The notes under the pieces were generated by a model. The model was not told where the DNA came from, ran no database searches, and saw nothing but the letters and a program-made list of their open reading frames with translations. The translations under genes and the position numbers were made by a program. This document shows, piece after piece, positions 12,840-23,925 of a stretch of 64,000 nucleotides of DNA (its first letter is position 1; every line of letters begins with the position of its first letter). This stretch comes from Gigaspora margarita (Eukaryota > Glomeromycota > Glomeromycetes > Diversisporales > Gigasporaceae). The stretch is taken from positions 107,199-171,198 of the forward strand of contig WTPW01000991.1 of assembly GCA_009809945.1 (NCBI GenBank), given 5' to 3'.

Positions 12840-13250
12840 AGTTTTACAAGTTTTATTAGTTTTATGAGTTTTATAAGTTTTATGAGTTTTGTGAGTTTTA
12901 AAAGGACCCCAAAATATACATAGATAGGTCAGGTTAATTATAGGGTTACTAAAAAAGGAAAGATCTGCAGAAAAAACTTCAAAAATAAGCAAAAAAATTA
13001 CTATAAATAGAAAAGAACTGCATAAAAAACCTCAAAAATAAGCAAACTCATACCTGACCTATCTATGTATATTTCGGGGTCCTGTTTTACATGTTTTGTG
13101 AGTTTTATGAGTTTTATGAGTTTTATGAGTTTTATGTGTTTTATGAGTTTTGTGAGTTTTACAAGTTTTGTAAGTTTTATGAGTTTTACGAGTTTTGTAA
13201 GTTTTATGAGTTTTATAAGTTTTATTAGTTTTACAAGTTTTATTAGCTTT
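12840..13250 (+). repeat. 9-base minisatellite in the 5' LTR, interrupted by a MITE
   Basis: Tandem degenerate copies of the 9-base unit GAGTTTTAT (variants with GTG, AAG or TAG) at 12840-12902 and 13084-13250. Read as protein it would give Phe-Met-Ser or Phe-Val-Ser repeats, which explains the long open frame there, but its place in an LTR shows it is not a gene. The same array recurs at 23220-23432. Confidence 0.75.
12903..13083. mobile_element. hAT-like MITE, AGGACCCC family, copy 1 (181 bp)
   Basis: Terminal inverted repeats of about 30 bases start AGGACCCCAAAATATACATA and are flanked by 8-base duplications GTTTTAAA and GTTTTACA (one mismatch). A second copy in the opposite orientation lies at 45487-45668. 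It has no coding capacity. An 8-base duplication is typical of hAT transposases. It is inserted within the LTR minisatellite. Confidence 0.85.
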
Positions 13251-14052
13251 CTAAAAGATATATAAACCCTAGCTTTCTGCTTTCCTGTACAGCAGCTTTA
13301 GGCATAAACTCAGATTCCCCTTTTCTATCTTTCAATATTTAGAAATAGTTCTATCTCTTAAATATTATATTGTAAATAAATAAAATATATCTTTGCCAAA
13401 TAGGAGTTATAGATAAGATTTGGGGTTGAATAGTTCGAAGGGGTAGGTTTTGTGAGTTGTAAGTAGAATCAGGTTCAGGTAAATATATTAGATTAAATTA
13501 AGGATAATAAATAAAGTTAAAATTAAATAAATAAAGAAATTGGTTACTATAGCATGTATTAAATGTATTAACTTGTTTGAGCATTTCCTGCTTTAATTTA
13601 GTTAGAATTGACTTTCTTTAAACAAATATAATATAATATTTTAAACCTTTGCCTCAACTCAACAAGGGTTGGATCTATAAAAATTCTGTATTTAAATAAA
13701 CTACTGAGTCTTTTAAAGATAAAATAAAATGTCCATTATTATTCTAGCTTAGAATAATTTCAAAACTAGTTATCCAAAAAGAAGGTCTATGAATAATTGA
13801 AAGAGCAAGAAAAGTATTAATTTGTTTTAAACAAAAAGTTTAGCTATTAAGTTGCAAAGTTCAACTATAAGTATCTATGTTTTAAGTGAAAAATAATTGT
13901 TGCTTTTTGAAAAATAAATATACTGAACTACCATAGTAAAGTAACATTCAACTTGCACACCACTTTATATCTTCTCTGACACATATGATCTCTGTCATTT
14001 TGTATTATGTTGCTGGTGTTATATTAAGAAGGCTATAATGCTTGTAACATTT

Positions 14053-14066
14053 TGGTGCCTTCTGCC
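14053..14066 (+). other. Putative tRNA primer binding site
   Basis: TGGTGCCTTCTGCC lies three T bases after the TAACA end of the 5' LTR and begins with the TGG that pairs to the CCA tail of a tRNA. Nearly the same sequence, on the other strand, follows the LTR at 61500 (61483-61496). The priming tRNA is not identified. Confidence 0.6.
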
Positions 14067-14122
14067 AAAAATATTAAAAATAATCAGAAATTATTAACAA
14101 CAGTTAGAAATAATTTTTTAAC

Positions 14123-14230
14123 ATGGAATTCTCTTTAGAAGTAGAATAACAAGAGAATATTATTCTTGGAAAAAGAGCCAAAATAAAAGTTTCTCAAGAC
14201 AAAAGCAACAAGAACAAAAAAAAACAACAA
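14123..14230 (+). pseudogene. Remnant of a gag-like reading frame
   Basis: First ATG after the primer binding site. It reads MEFSLEVE, a stop, then QENIILGKRAKIKVSQDKS and a Lys/Asn/Gln-rich run before another stop. It is placed where gag should start in an LTR element. Too short and broken to identify, so the call rests on position. Confidence 0.3.
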
Positions 14231-14783
14231 CTTTGCCAACAATGAATTACTGAGCCTAAACCTAAATTACTCTAAAACCTATTTTCTTTATCCAATTCTA
14301 TTTTTTTTTTTTCCATCAAGACCCTAATTTTGAATCGGCTGCATTCCGGATTCGCAAAAATTTGAAATTTAGCAGAATTTTGAAGCCCAAACTCAAAACC
14401 TAAAGCATATTACTCTAAACCCATTTTTAACTACTCTTATCTAATCTTGCTACTAACTATAAACCCAACTTTTAAATATATATATATTATACTAAACAAA
14501 AATAAATATATATAAATATATATATACAATCTAATCCTCTAAACGAAAGATGATAAAATTCAATCATCATTACTATGAATAAAATGGAAAAGGAATTTGA
14601 ACCTGAATTCCATTCTGCTTGGCCATCTAGCAGGGACTTGAAACCTTTTTCTAAAGGTTCATCATTTCCAATTCCAAATTTGAGTAACCAAGTTTTTAAA
14701 CTATTTATTAAATGTAATCCACTAGCACGTTCGATCAAATCTTAAAAAAAGATTGATCCAAGAGCACAAGACAAGACCCAGAA
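14231..14783. other. LTR-element interior, no gene seen
   Basis: AT-rich stretch with repeated AACCTAAA and AACCC-type words and no credible coding sequence. The open frame at 14487-14738 (-) has no recognisable feature and overlaps low-complexity TATA. Confidence 0.35.
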
Positions 14784-14964
14784 TAGAGATTGGAACCAGT
14801 TTTAAAAATTTGGGTTTATAACATCAAAATTCAGGTTTATCACACAAAAATTTAGGTTTATCACATCAATTACTAATAATTTATGTGATAAACCCAAATT
14901 TTTGTATTATAAACCCAAATTTTGATGTGATAAACCTGAATTTTAAAACTGGTTCCAACCTCTA
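14784..14964. mobile_element. hAT-like foldback MITE (TAGAG ends, 181 bp)
   Basis: Almost the whole element is one inverted repeat, starting TAGAGATTGGAACCAGTTTT and ending with the near complement. Perfect 8-base duplications ACCCAGAA flank it at 14776-14783 and 14965-14972. The arms contain repeated GGTTTATCAC and GGGTTTATAA words. Non-coding. Transcribed, it would form a long hairpin. Confidence 0.88.
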
Positions 14965-14972
14965 ACCCAGAA

Positions 14973-16601
14973 TTAGTTAATGGCTATACCCAAAAAAAAA
15001 TTGGTATAGTAATCACACAAATATATATATATATATCAATAATTAATTGGTAATCAGTGAGTCAATCAGATAAAATGATCGATATACACTAAGTAAATTT
15101 GACACGATTTACTTAATAAAAAATGCCCTTTGTAAATGTAGAGTTTTTTTTGAAAAGATCTAAAAAATCCCAGAGCAGCAAGATCAGCATAGAAGCATTC
15201 AAGAAAAATATAATATTATCTAAACAAACTTCTTTGGAATAACAAAATTATGTGAATCACATTAATCTGGCATGTTAATAAAGTCGACCCTTATAAGTGC
15301 AAGTTGTTGGAAAAAATGCACTTATGTAGAGTGATTTAGACTCAGCTACGTATAATATATACTGTATTTGCATGTAGTAATTTTTTGAAATGCACTTTAT
15401 AAGTAATATTTTGTGCTAAATAATTTCTGAACATAACACTAATTCGGGTTTAAATTTTGTAGCCAATCATCTATACATTATTTTCACAAACATCCAAAGA
15501 TATTATTATTGCACTAGAGGTACTATTCTAGAAGGGTGTAATGCCCAGATTTGGAAGAGCGATGAATAAGCTTGTGCAGATTAGCTTTGGCATTGTATAG
15601 GTTTTGCGAGACAATTGTTTTATTAAGGAATTCGGTTTGATGATAGTTGGAAATTAAAGAGCGTATAATCATTAAAATAATTCGTGTATTCAATTCCTTT
15701 TCTTTTACTACAATGATACTTCTATTTATCTATCTACTTAACTAATTATTTATCTAATTATCCTCTCACTTTATTAATAAAGGACCACCTTTATATATTA
15801 CAGTATTTCTATTCTATACCCGATTTGGTTATAATACCCTGAACCATAAGTTTAAATTTTTAAATTTTGAAGATGAATAGTTAAGAAGAGATTGGGAGCT
15901 TTGGGCAAAACTGCAATAGTGGCAGTGGAAGTATGAATTGTTCTTTACTTTCTAATGTAAGAACATGCCAAACTTGGTGTGTTCAGGCTTTATTTTTTAG
16001 CCAAGTCCAAACCTGATCTCCTTCGATCCAAAAAGATAACAAATTACTGGCATCATCCACTTTGTCTTCGATCATTTCTATTTTCTACTAGCGAAAAAGA
16101 GCATATATATGGTATATGAAACCTGCTAAGAGTGATGATTACTACTACTAATATAGTCTTGCAGTGTACTTGAATACTGGCTAATCCTATCTTGTTTATA
16201 AGTTTAGTCAGCATTTTCAGTTTGATTGGATTTCTATTTTTAGAATAGTTATTTAGCACTATCATATTGTAATATTGGAATTAGCTATAAAATAATATAC
16301 AATTAAAAAAAAATTGCTTTGATATTACTACTATTTTTTACTTATTATAATCTTTATTATATAATAAAACTTTGTATATAATTATTTTTACAAATCAATT
16401 TTTTAAAACAGATAAACTTTATTTAAATTAATCTATTTATTACTGTATTAATCTTCAACTACTAGAATTGTAAACCTAGAACTTAATTTAAATAACTATA
16501 CATTGATATTTGGGTCTCTAGTATGAATGAGCCATATTGTACATGATAGGTAATCATATAGAAGCAAAGATTCTAAGCCCCACTGAAATACCAAGAGCAA
16601 A
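14973..16601. other. LTR-element interior, no gene seen
   Basis: AT-rich. Near 15283-15440 are words such as GTCGACCCTTATAAGTGCA and an inverted relative TGCACTTTATAAGTAA, which resemble pogo/Tigger-type termini, but I could not define an element. Nothing else is recognisable. Confidence 0.3.
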
Positions 16602-16801
16602 TAGAGTTCCAATCTGAATAAATTTGTCACCTGTGTATCCATATCTGATTTATTTGAATATCTGTTTACTATTGATATTCAAAAAATCTGACAGATATTT
16701 GAATAATTATCTGGATATCAATAGTAAGTAGATATCCAAATAGATTCAGATCCGGATATCTGATAATTATCTGGATAAACGTTAGCTGAATTGGAACTCT
16801 A
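16602..16801. mobile_element. hAT-like MITE (TAGAGTTCC ends, 200 bp)
   Basis: Ends are TAGAGTTCCAATCTGAATAA and the inverted TAGAGTTCCAATTCAGCTAA. Flanks are AGAGCAAA and AGGGCAAA, an 8-base duplication with one mismatch. The interior has repeated GGATATCTG and GATATTTGAATA words forming further inverted pairs. Non-coding. Confidence 0.8.
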
Positions 16802-16809
16802 AGGGCAAA

Positions 16810-17574
16810 ACTAAAGATGCTGATAAAATAAAATTAGAGTGGTGAATAATTTTACCACTATTAGTGAAATTGGTAAAATTAATTTCACCAGCATTTCTAG
16901 TCAAAACTCTAAAAAAAAAAAATCCAATTTAGCATGTTTAAGCCAATAAGCCAACAATGAAGAATTTCCAACTAACCATAATTAAATGATTATCATCATT
17001 AAACTTTCAAAGTGTAGGCAAAAGCATAAGATTTCTAGAACAATAGTCCGTACTATCTAGATTAGTGGCAGAATGGATACTTGAAAACTGAAAAGGTAAG
17101 AATTGGTAACATTCTATTTTATAATAAAAAAAAATGTAAGAAATGAAATATAAACTACATTGAATACTTGATATTTTTAAATATTAAGTATTCAATATAG
17201 TTGCACATATAACAATGGAGAGCTGTTAGAATGATCAATCGATAATTTGAGTGCTAGCAAGAGAACATCTCGAACCAGAAATTATTATTGCTGGTTCAAG
17301 TTTTTCATTGCCAGTACTCATTTGAAGGTTATACTACACCTGATAATTGGCTATATTTTATATAATCATGTGCGCTACTGGTCTACTTTCTATATCTCAT
17401 ATATTATGAAAAGGAAACTTGAGGATATTTAGAATAGAGAAATCTATAAATCATTTACCAGTACAACAAATTATATATTGTAAAAAATGGTTAAATCAAA
17501 CCCGTCATTAAATAATAGGCTAATATCTAATATACAATAATAATTCATAACATACCTAAGACAAGCCATTCAGG
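16810..17574. other. LTR-element interior with a small hairpin
   Basis: AT-rich and non-coding. A hairpin with arms TTGAATACTTGATAT and ATATTAAGTATTCAA sits near 17160-17198. Confidence 0.35.
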
Positions 17575-18215
17575 TGAGTCCTGATCCAAGATAATCAAAC
17601 CAAAATTCAGGATCAGTGTGGTGTTCTTGCAAAGTGCATCTACTGATGCTTTTTTTCTTCTGATCAAAGATCTACTTCCTTTATAATGCTTTCTTCAATC
17701 AGATTCAATATTATTATATTGAATATTCAAAAAAGCTAGCAAGATGTTTTTGCAAAATGCACCAGCTAATAGCTTCCTCTTCTAATTCAAGATTTTTATT
17801 ACTGATTCAAAGAAATCAATGTGATATTCTTGAAAAGTGCATTTTACAATGCATTTTTTTTTTCTAATCTAAAAAAAGCTAGTATGGTGTTTATACCAGG
17901 TGTGTTTGCTGGCGCTTTTACTACTTATGCAAGTTAGCATAGCATCCCAAAAGTGTAGCTGCTAAACTTTCTCAGACTGTCGATCAAAAATTGTTACTAT
18001 TCAAGTTTGAAGAAGGTGGTATAGCATTCTTATAAAGTGCATTTACTAAAGCACTCCAAATTTTTGAACAAATTAATATTATTTTGAAGTCTGTGCGCTG
18101 TTCTTGCAAATGCAGCTGCTAATTATTTCTATCTTTTGATTCAAAGTTATTATAAGGATTCGAAGAAGTCAGCATGATGTTCATGCAAAATGCGCCTGCT
18201 AAGCTTTTTTCTAAT
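17575..18215. repeat. Degenerate tandem repeat, unit about 90-125 bp
   Basis: The motif TGTTCTTGCAAAGTGCATCT followed by a T-rich run and GATTCAA recurs with drift at about 17620, 17735, 17835, 18020, 18100 and 18175. Units share TTCTTGCAAARTGC, a GCT-rich centre and CTAAT, then TTTTTTCTTCT. No coding potential. It is an old array within the LTR-element interior. Confidence 0.5.
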
Positions 18216-20779
18216 GACCAAGCTTAAATTTTTTAAAAAAAATTAAATAAAGAAAATTTTAACAAAATAAAATTTTAATTACTGGCTAATTGAAATGAAA
18301 TGAGTGTGATTGTATGGCCAACTCTCTCTAAGCACAATCTCTCTAAGTGCAACTTTAAATTCTGCGCCAGGTATGTTTTAGTTGCTATAAAAGCAATTTT
18401 TCTTAATTGTTCCCTAGATGCATATTGCTAGAAGTCTAGTCCTAGCAAATTACACTTAGAGTTGACTGTACAATGGAAAATATTAACAAATAGAATAACA
18501 ATCTTTACACTTACGTGCTGTGACGAATGAACTTGATCTTTTATAGTTGCCAAACAACAGTAACATTAATACACCAGAATATGCTTTTGAAAACCTAGCA
18601 TCAACAAGAGATAGAACTGGGTAGAAATTTCTATAAAACAATTGCCCATATATATAAAATAATTTTCTTGAATAACAGGGTAATCAAATGGTACTTAATA
18701 TTCAGTAGATCTTATACTAGTAACTGCAATTTAACACATAGAAATATCTTACAAATCTCACTTTGAGTATATTTCTTGTTGTAATGTACTTTAATACTTC
18801 AAAGATCAAATAATATTTACAAGAAGTAAGCTAAAAATAAAGTATGCTAAGTACCTTGTCGAAATTCTATAGATCTAATTAATTTAATAAATTTAAAATG
18901 TTATTTAGTAAATGCTGTGTGCATACAAAGTAAAGTCCATGAAAAAAAGTATCAACACTTAACAACCTTATAAACAAAAACGTGTGGTATTGTTTTACTA
19001 TTTGTGTAACTTTAATACAAAGTTTGATAAAAAATTTATTTACCTTACTTATTACTCAAAAATTTCAATACGGGTTCTGTTTATATGTGATTTGAATCAC
19101 ATTTCATATAGAAAATTCTCTGATTTACTAGTGGATCCTCAATTTAAAAAAACACACAAAAGGAATATTTATCTTATTGGAAGACCAATAGATTATGAAG
19201 AATGATTATTTTATCTATCCTAATTATCTCATTTGTATTAATTACCTGATTGCACTGGCCATATCAACTGTATTAATCATTTCATCTATATTAACTAATC
19301 ATTCACTATCATATATATAAAAAAAAAGAGAAATAAAAAAATTTTTTGTTCTAAGAAAAAAGAGACCAAGACTATTTTGAAGAAATATAGTAAAGTACAA
19401 AGACTTACCAAGAACTAGGACTACAAAAAATACTGGAATTGACAAAGATATCCAAGACCAAACCCAACAAGACCTACTTAGAATATAGTAGAGAAGACCC
19501 AACCTAGTGAAGCAAAACAAGATCCAAAAAACAGAAAAAATAATTTTTACCCAATTTGTGAAAAACATACCAAGAAGAAACAACTATTAAAGGTAAAGAA
19601 ATATGCTAATACAGACCACAACTACAATGCAAAACTGTTTTCAAAAAAATATATCAACAGACAAAGACAAAGAAAAAAAATAAAGACCTAATGATACCAT
19701 ACTTAGCAAAATAGAACGGGACCCAAAAAGCAAAACAGACAGAAGACCAAATTTAATAAAGAAATTAAAAAAATGGAAGCTTATGTCAAAACCCATACAG
19801 GACAAGACTATATCGTAAATATAAAAAAAAAAGATAAATATTTATTGGACTCTAGGACCCCAGAGCAACAACAACCAAAATTGAATAACTGGGTGGTACT
19901 GACAAAGTCTACCAAGATAACTCTATCAAAGGCAAGACTTATGATCCTACAAGAAAGCTCCATATATAGCAAAATCTATAACTAGAAATGCGAATGTGAA
20001 ATGAAACCTAAGAGAATAAAGAACTGCCTAAATGAAAACTTTTGAAGCATAGTAAAATAGAACCACCAAGGCAGAGAATATTAGAAATAGCACCTATCTC
20101 GACAATGCAAAACTGCACTAGCAATGAAATTGCAAGGCTTTTGACCAACAATAAAAGAAGGCTTTACACTAAAAATGATGATATTGAAATAAGTATACAA
20201 TAAAGACACCAACAAAATCCATTGATGTACCAAAAACTAAAACTCCAAAAAAATTAATGACAGCTCCAAAAATACAATAGTTCCAAAATCGATACCTTAA
20301 AAAAATTATTAGCATATGTAAATCAGAAAAATTCTTAATTTAATATTGCATATGATCTTCTAGTGTAATGTAATAATTATTATCAAATTATGACTAACTG
20401 AACATGTACTAAAATTTGTAATCGAAACTAAAGGTTAAAACAACAAAAAATTTATACATACTAATAGTTATAAAAGTTCTTATTTTAGAGCTATCCAAGA
20501 TATTTGAAAGACTTTAAACAAGTAATCAAAAGAAAAAAAAATGAAATGAACTAACAAGAGACAAAAACTTTATTTTTTTTATACTTAAAATTTTTAGACA
20601 CAGAAACCAAAAACTTTACACTTTTAATACTTTATATACTATTCAATATTTTATGAAAAATTTTAAAACTTTATTTTTTTTTTTTTTAGTTTTACAACCG
20701 AGACCTTGCTTTTTATTTCATATTGCTTTAAATTATTACAATAAACAATGTAAATGAAAATAATATACAGTATTGGGAA
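18216..20779. other. LTR-element interior, no recognisable gene
   Basis: AT-rich. Opposed words CCAACTCTCTCTAAGCACAA (about 18317) and TTACACTTAGAGTTGACTGT (about 18450) may be termini of a small pogo-like element but lack a clear TA duplication. Open frames at 18984-19205, 19299-19583 and 19773-19985 show no domain and sit in A-rich sequence (GACCAAGAC-type words). I do not call them genes. Confidence 0.3.
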
Positions 20780-21425
20780 AAAAGAACTCGGGCTACTTTA
20801 CCCGTGGCCTAATTGTTGGCTGGAATGGTCCTAATAACCACCAGACTTCTAAAATAAAAATTGCTAACATTATAAGATCCATCCCTCCCGCAGCGGCCAA
20901 GGTCCGGCAATGTTAAACTAATAGTAGTAAGGATCTGACTACTTTCAAATCAAAGAGCTTCTAGAATTTTCTCCAGTGGTTCCTCCGTTAAACCCCAATT
21001 GATAGTCCACGTGGCAACTCGGGCCACTCGTAATATCAGCTCCAATCTGGTAGGTGCCTTCCTGATTTGGTAAGTGTAAATACTGTCGATCTTTTGGAGG
21101 GGGTAAGCCAAAATCCCCACTTTTTTGAAAATTTTTTGCTGCAAAAATGAAACCAGCAACACCAAGAAAAGAAACTTTCCACTTGTACTAAAGAAGGTAG
21201 GTCTTCCGGTATAGTCCAATCCAACAGTAGAACAGCCCAAGACTTCTTTCCGGTAAGTGATAAACTCTAGACTTGTCGGCATGTAGTCTATTAACTTTAC
21301 CTCTAAACGACAAGCGCCGGTTGTTGTTTGGTGAGTGATAAACTCTAGGGCTGTTAGCAGATACTCAATTAACTGTATCCCTAAATAACAACTGCCTCAT
21401 TGTTTTGTTGTCCCTTAGGTTAACT
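20780..21425 (-). other. Less AT-rich block with an unrecognised 110-codon frame
   Basis: Base composition rises sharply above the surroundings. A minus-strand frame (20950-21282) starts MPTSLEFITYRKEVLG and ends TEEPLEKILEAL. It is mixed in character with a short hydrophobic stretch (KFLFLVLLVSFL), and I recognise no family. Immediately upstream, an unit of about 80 bases is repeated twice (about 21250-21326 and 21327-21405), sharing AGTGATAAACTCTAG. This looks like a captured sequence or a fragment of another element, not native LTR interior. Confidence 0.3.
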
Positions 21426-23191
21426 ACAGTTTTTTCAAAACTTAACGACGGAATTTTGGTGCGTTTGTTGGTACAAGTGATTGGCAGTAAGATTTGGGTG
21501 ATCCTTAATTTATTTTAAAACTTTATTATTTAATTAATATTAATTTTTATTTACAAAATTTCAAAATATTTAAAAATTTTATTTACAAAAATAATTAAAC
21601 TATATACAAAAGAATTTACAGATTACTATTTTTATCTTCTAAATTTTCTACTCAAGCTCTCCATTTATTAATCTTGAGAACCAACTAATTTTGCTAACTT
21701 ATTTGTTAAAGAGCCTTGATGTCCAGAGGATTTCTTTCTTGAGCTTCCTCCTGGTAGTTTATGACCCAGTTTTGGAGTGCCACAAATCAAGAGGGAACCA
21801 ATTCAAATTTCTTTTTGTAAGCCATCTATGGAAAAGAAAAGAAATTAAAAAAGACTATTTCTAAGCATTGTATACTAAAAAGAGAAAATAAAATAAATAC
21901 AAATGCATTAGCTACCACAACTTGTGCAAAGAGAAAGACCAAATTATAGGGAAAATATCCACTAGAGTAACCACTATAGAGGTTATAGAACTAAATATAG
22001 AGCACTTACTCAGATATAGAAAACTGGCTTAACACATAACAAGTGCTAAGGCTAGGCTCACAGCCTGAAAGTATACACACCTTGGAGTGCTAGCAGAGAT
22101 TCAATAAGCAAAATATTAATAAACCATTTTTTTGAAAAAAAAACCTATCTAAATGAAAAAAAAAGAAAGATGATAAATTAGAAAACTTAGAAACAAGAAA
22201 AGGACAAAAGAAAATGATAAAGAAAGCAATATTAACTAAAGAAGATTTTGAGTAAAAATTTAGAAGGAACAAACTTTTAAGAACCAGATTTTAAATAGAT
22301 ACAGATGATAGAGATGATTATCCCAAAATAAAAAATCAACCAACTGTAAACAACAACAAGAAAAGTCACAACAATAAGAACTTGGGATACAAAATTCAAA
22401 ATTAGCTAATAATAAACCACCTATTAGGAAATTAGAAGCTAATTTTAGACAAATTAATAAGGAAGTTTAGAGATCTCACAATTTTTAAGAATAAAAAGCA
22501 GCAATAAAATTGCCAAAACACATGTTGAGCAAAATTTTTGACAAGTTTTGCCAAGTTTTAACAAGTATTCTTGAACAAAATTTTTGTATATGACGAATGC
22601 AAATGTAAAACATGTAGGAATTACAAAAGTAAGCATAGAATAAATTTTTTGTTGTATCAACAAAACTAAGAAGTACAATAATTATACCATGAGTTAAAAT
22701 TCTTAGAACAATCATATGTGAATTACTAGTTCTAACAATTATGCATAATAATAAATGCGCATATTTGAATTAATTCCTAAATTAGATTATTATCCAATTT
22801 GATAAGTAAATCAAATTGATATCATATTGAATTTTCTCATTACTTAACTAACACTTATTACTATATTTGAAAGTTTTCCTAATATTCTAAAAATATCCAC
22901 AAGGAATACAATACCAAAATAGACAATGTACTAGAAACAAAACCAAACCTAGATACACTGATTACCCAGGCAATAGTATTCAAAATAAAAACTTCTATTT
23001 TCCAGCCTCAAATCTCAGCCACCTCTACTAAATTAATCACATACTAAAATCAAATTAAGAATTATCAAAAGAACCAAAATCAAATAAAGGATTAGATACA
23101 GATATGAATTTTATTATTGAAAATTATACTTAGTATTTTTTTGTTATTTCATAAAGTTTATTAGATCCAGAAACTCTTGGAGTTCATTTTT
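21426..23191. other. LTR-element interior, no recognisable gene
   Basis: AT-rich sequence leading to the polypurine tract. Overlapping minus frames at 22454-22715 are Phe/Ile/Leu-rich with no domain. I found no integrase or reverse-transcriptase motif. Confidence 0.3.
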
Positions 23192-23204
23192 AAGGGGACA
23201 AAAA
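23192..23204 (+). other. Polypurine tract before the 3' LTR
   Basis: AAGGGGACAAAAA abuts the TGTTATAG start of the 3' LTR, the position of the plus-strand primer in LTR retrotransposons. Confidence 0.65.
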
Positions 23205-23723
23205 TGTTATAGAATAAGTTTACGAGTTTTATTAGTTTTATAAGCTTTATGAGCTTTATGAGTTTTGTGAGTTTTATGAGTTTTGTGAGTTTTATAAGTC
23301 TTATAAATTTTATAAGTTTTATGAGTTTTTACAAGTTTGTAAGTTTTATGAGTTTTATGAGTTTTGTAAGTTTTATAACATTTACGAGTTTTATGAGTTT
23401 TATTAGTTTTACGAGTTTTATTAGCTTTCTAAAAGATATATAAATTCTAGCTTTCTGCTTTCCTGTATAGCAGCTTCCCCTCTCCTTTCTTTCAATATTT
23501 AGGAATAGTTTTAACTCTTAAATATTATATTGTAAATAAATAAAATATATTTTTGCCAAATAAATACTCTCTTGCTCTTTGAAAAATAAATATACTAAAC
23601 CACTATAATGAAGTAATTTTCTACTTGCACACTGCTTTATATCTTCTCTAACTCTTATAAAATTCCTGTTGCTATGTGTTATATTGCAGGTGTTATATTA
23701 AGAAGGCTATAATGCTTGTAACA
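23205..23723 (+). repeat. 3' LTR of the large LTR element (519 bp)
   Basis: Begins TGTTATAG and ends GCTTGTAACA, giving TG...CA ends. Contains the 9-base minisatellite at 23220-23432 and the shared blocks described for the 5' LTR. It is followed by ACTTA, the target duplication. Confidence 0.78.
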
Positions 23724-23925
23724 ACTTAATAATAGCACAATTAGTTGTTTGTTATAGATCCAATTATTTTACTAACAATTACTTTATAGAACCACATTTT
23801 ACTAACAAATTATTTACTAACAGATTCATTTTACTAAAGTTTTTTTCACTAAAGTTTATTTTACAACCAATTTTTTTTTATAAAGTATACTAACTTTAAT
23901 TCTAATTCTATCTGATCCCAATAAC

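Larger units (their letters stand above)
12829..14049 (+). repeat. 5' LTR of the large LTR element
   Basis: It shares four blocks with the 3' LTR: a 9-base minisatellite, a block around AGATATATAAA and CTTTCTGCTTTCCTGTA, a block with TTGTAAATAAATAAAATATAT, and an end block with GAAAAATAAATATACTGAAC through to AAGAAGGCTATAATGCTTGTAACA. It is longer than the 3' LTR because of an inserted MITE (12903-13083) and about 500 bases (roughly 13400-13900) absent from the 3' LTR. It starts GTCGTAG where the 3' LTR has TGTTATAG. Confidence 0.72.
12829..23723 (+). mobile_element. Large LTR retrotransposon, non-autonomous or fully decayed (10.9 kb)
   Basis: Two related LTRs (12829-14049 and 23205-23723) flank about 9.15 kb. 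A 5-base target duplication ACTTA is present at 12824-12828 and 23724-23728. The 5' LTR ends TAACA and is followed after three T residues by TGGTGCCTTCTGCC, a plausible tRNA primer binding site. The 3' LTR begins TGTTATAG just after the purine tract AAGGGGACAAAAA (23192-23204). A short gag-like start (MEFSLEVE, then a stop) occurs at 14123, but I find no protease, integrase or reverse transcriptase. The interior is AT-rich DNA with MITEs, a tandem array and one less AT-rich block. It may be a LARD-type element or an old copy with its coding region lost. The 5' LTR lacks the first T of TG. Confidence 0.72.

Noticed and set aside
13065-13265. Open frame of Met-Ser-Phe/Val-Ser-Phe repeats (also at 23249-23443)
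   Set aside because: It is the 9-base minisatellite within both LTRs of a retrotransposon, and the frame results from the repeat period being a multiple of three.
16829-16911. Possible further TAGAG-ended MITE
   Set aside because: The arms are partly inverted, but the flanks (AATAAAAT and an A run) do not make a duplication and the right end lies in a homopolymer.
18305-18480. Possible pogo/Tigger-like element
   Set aside because: The opposed words are similar but too divergent to fix ends, and no TA duplication could be placed.
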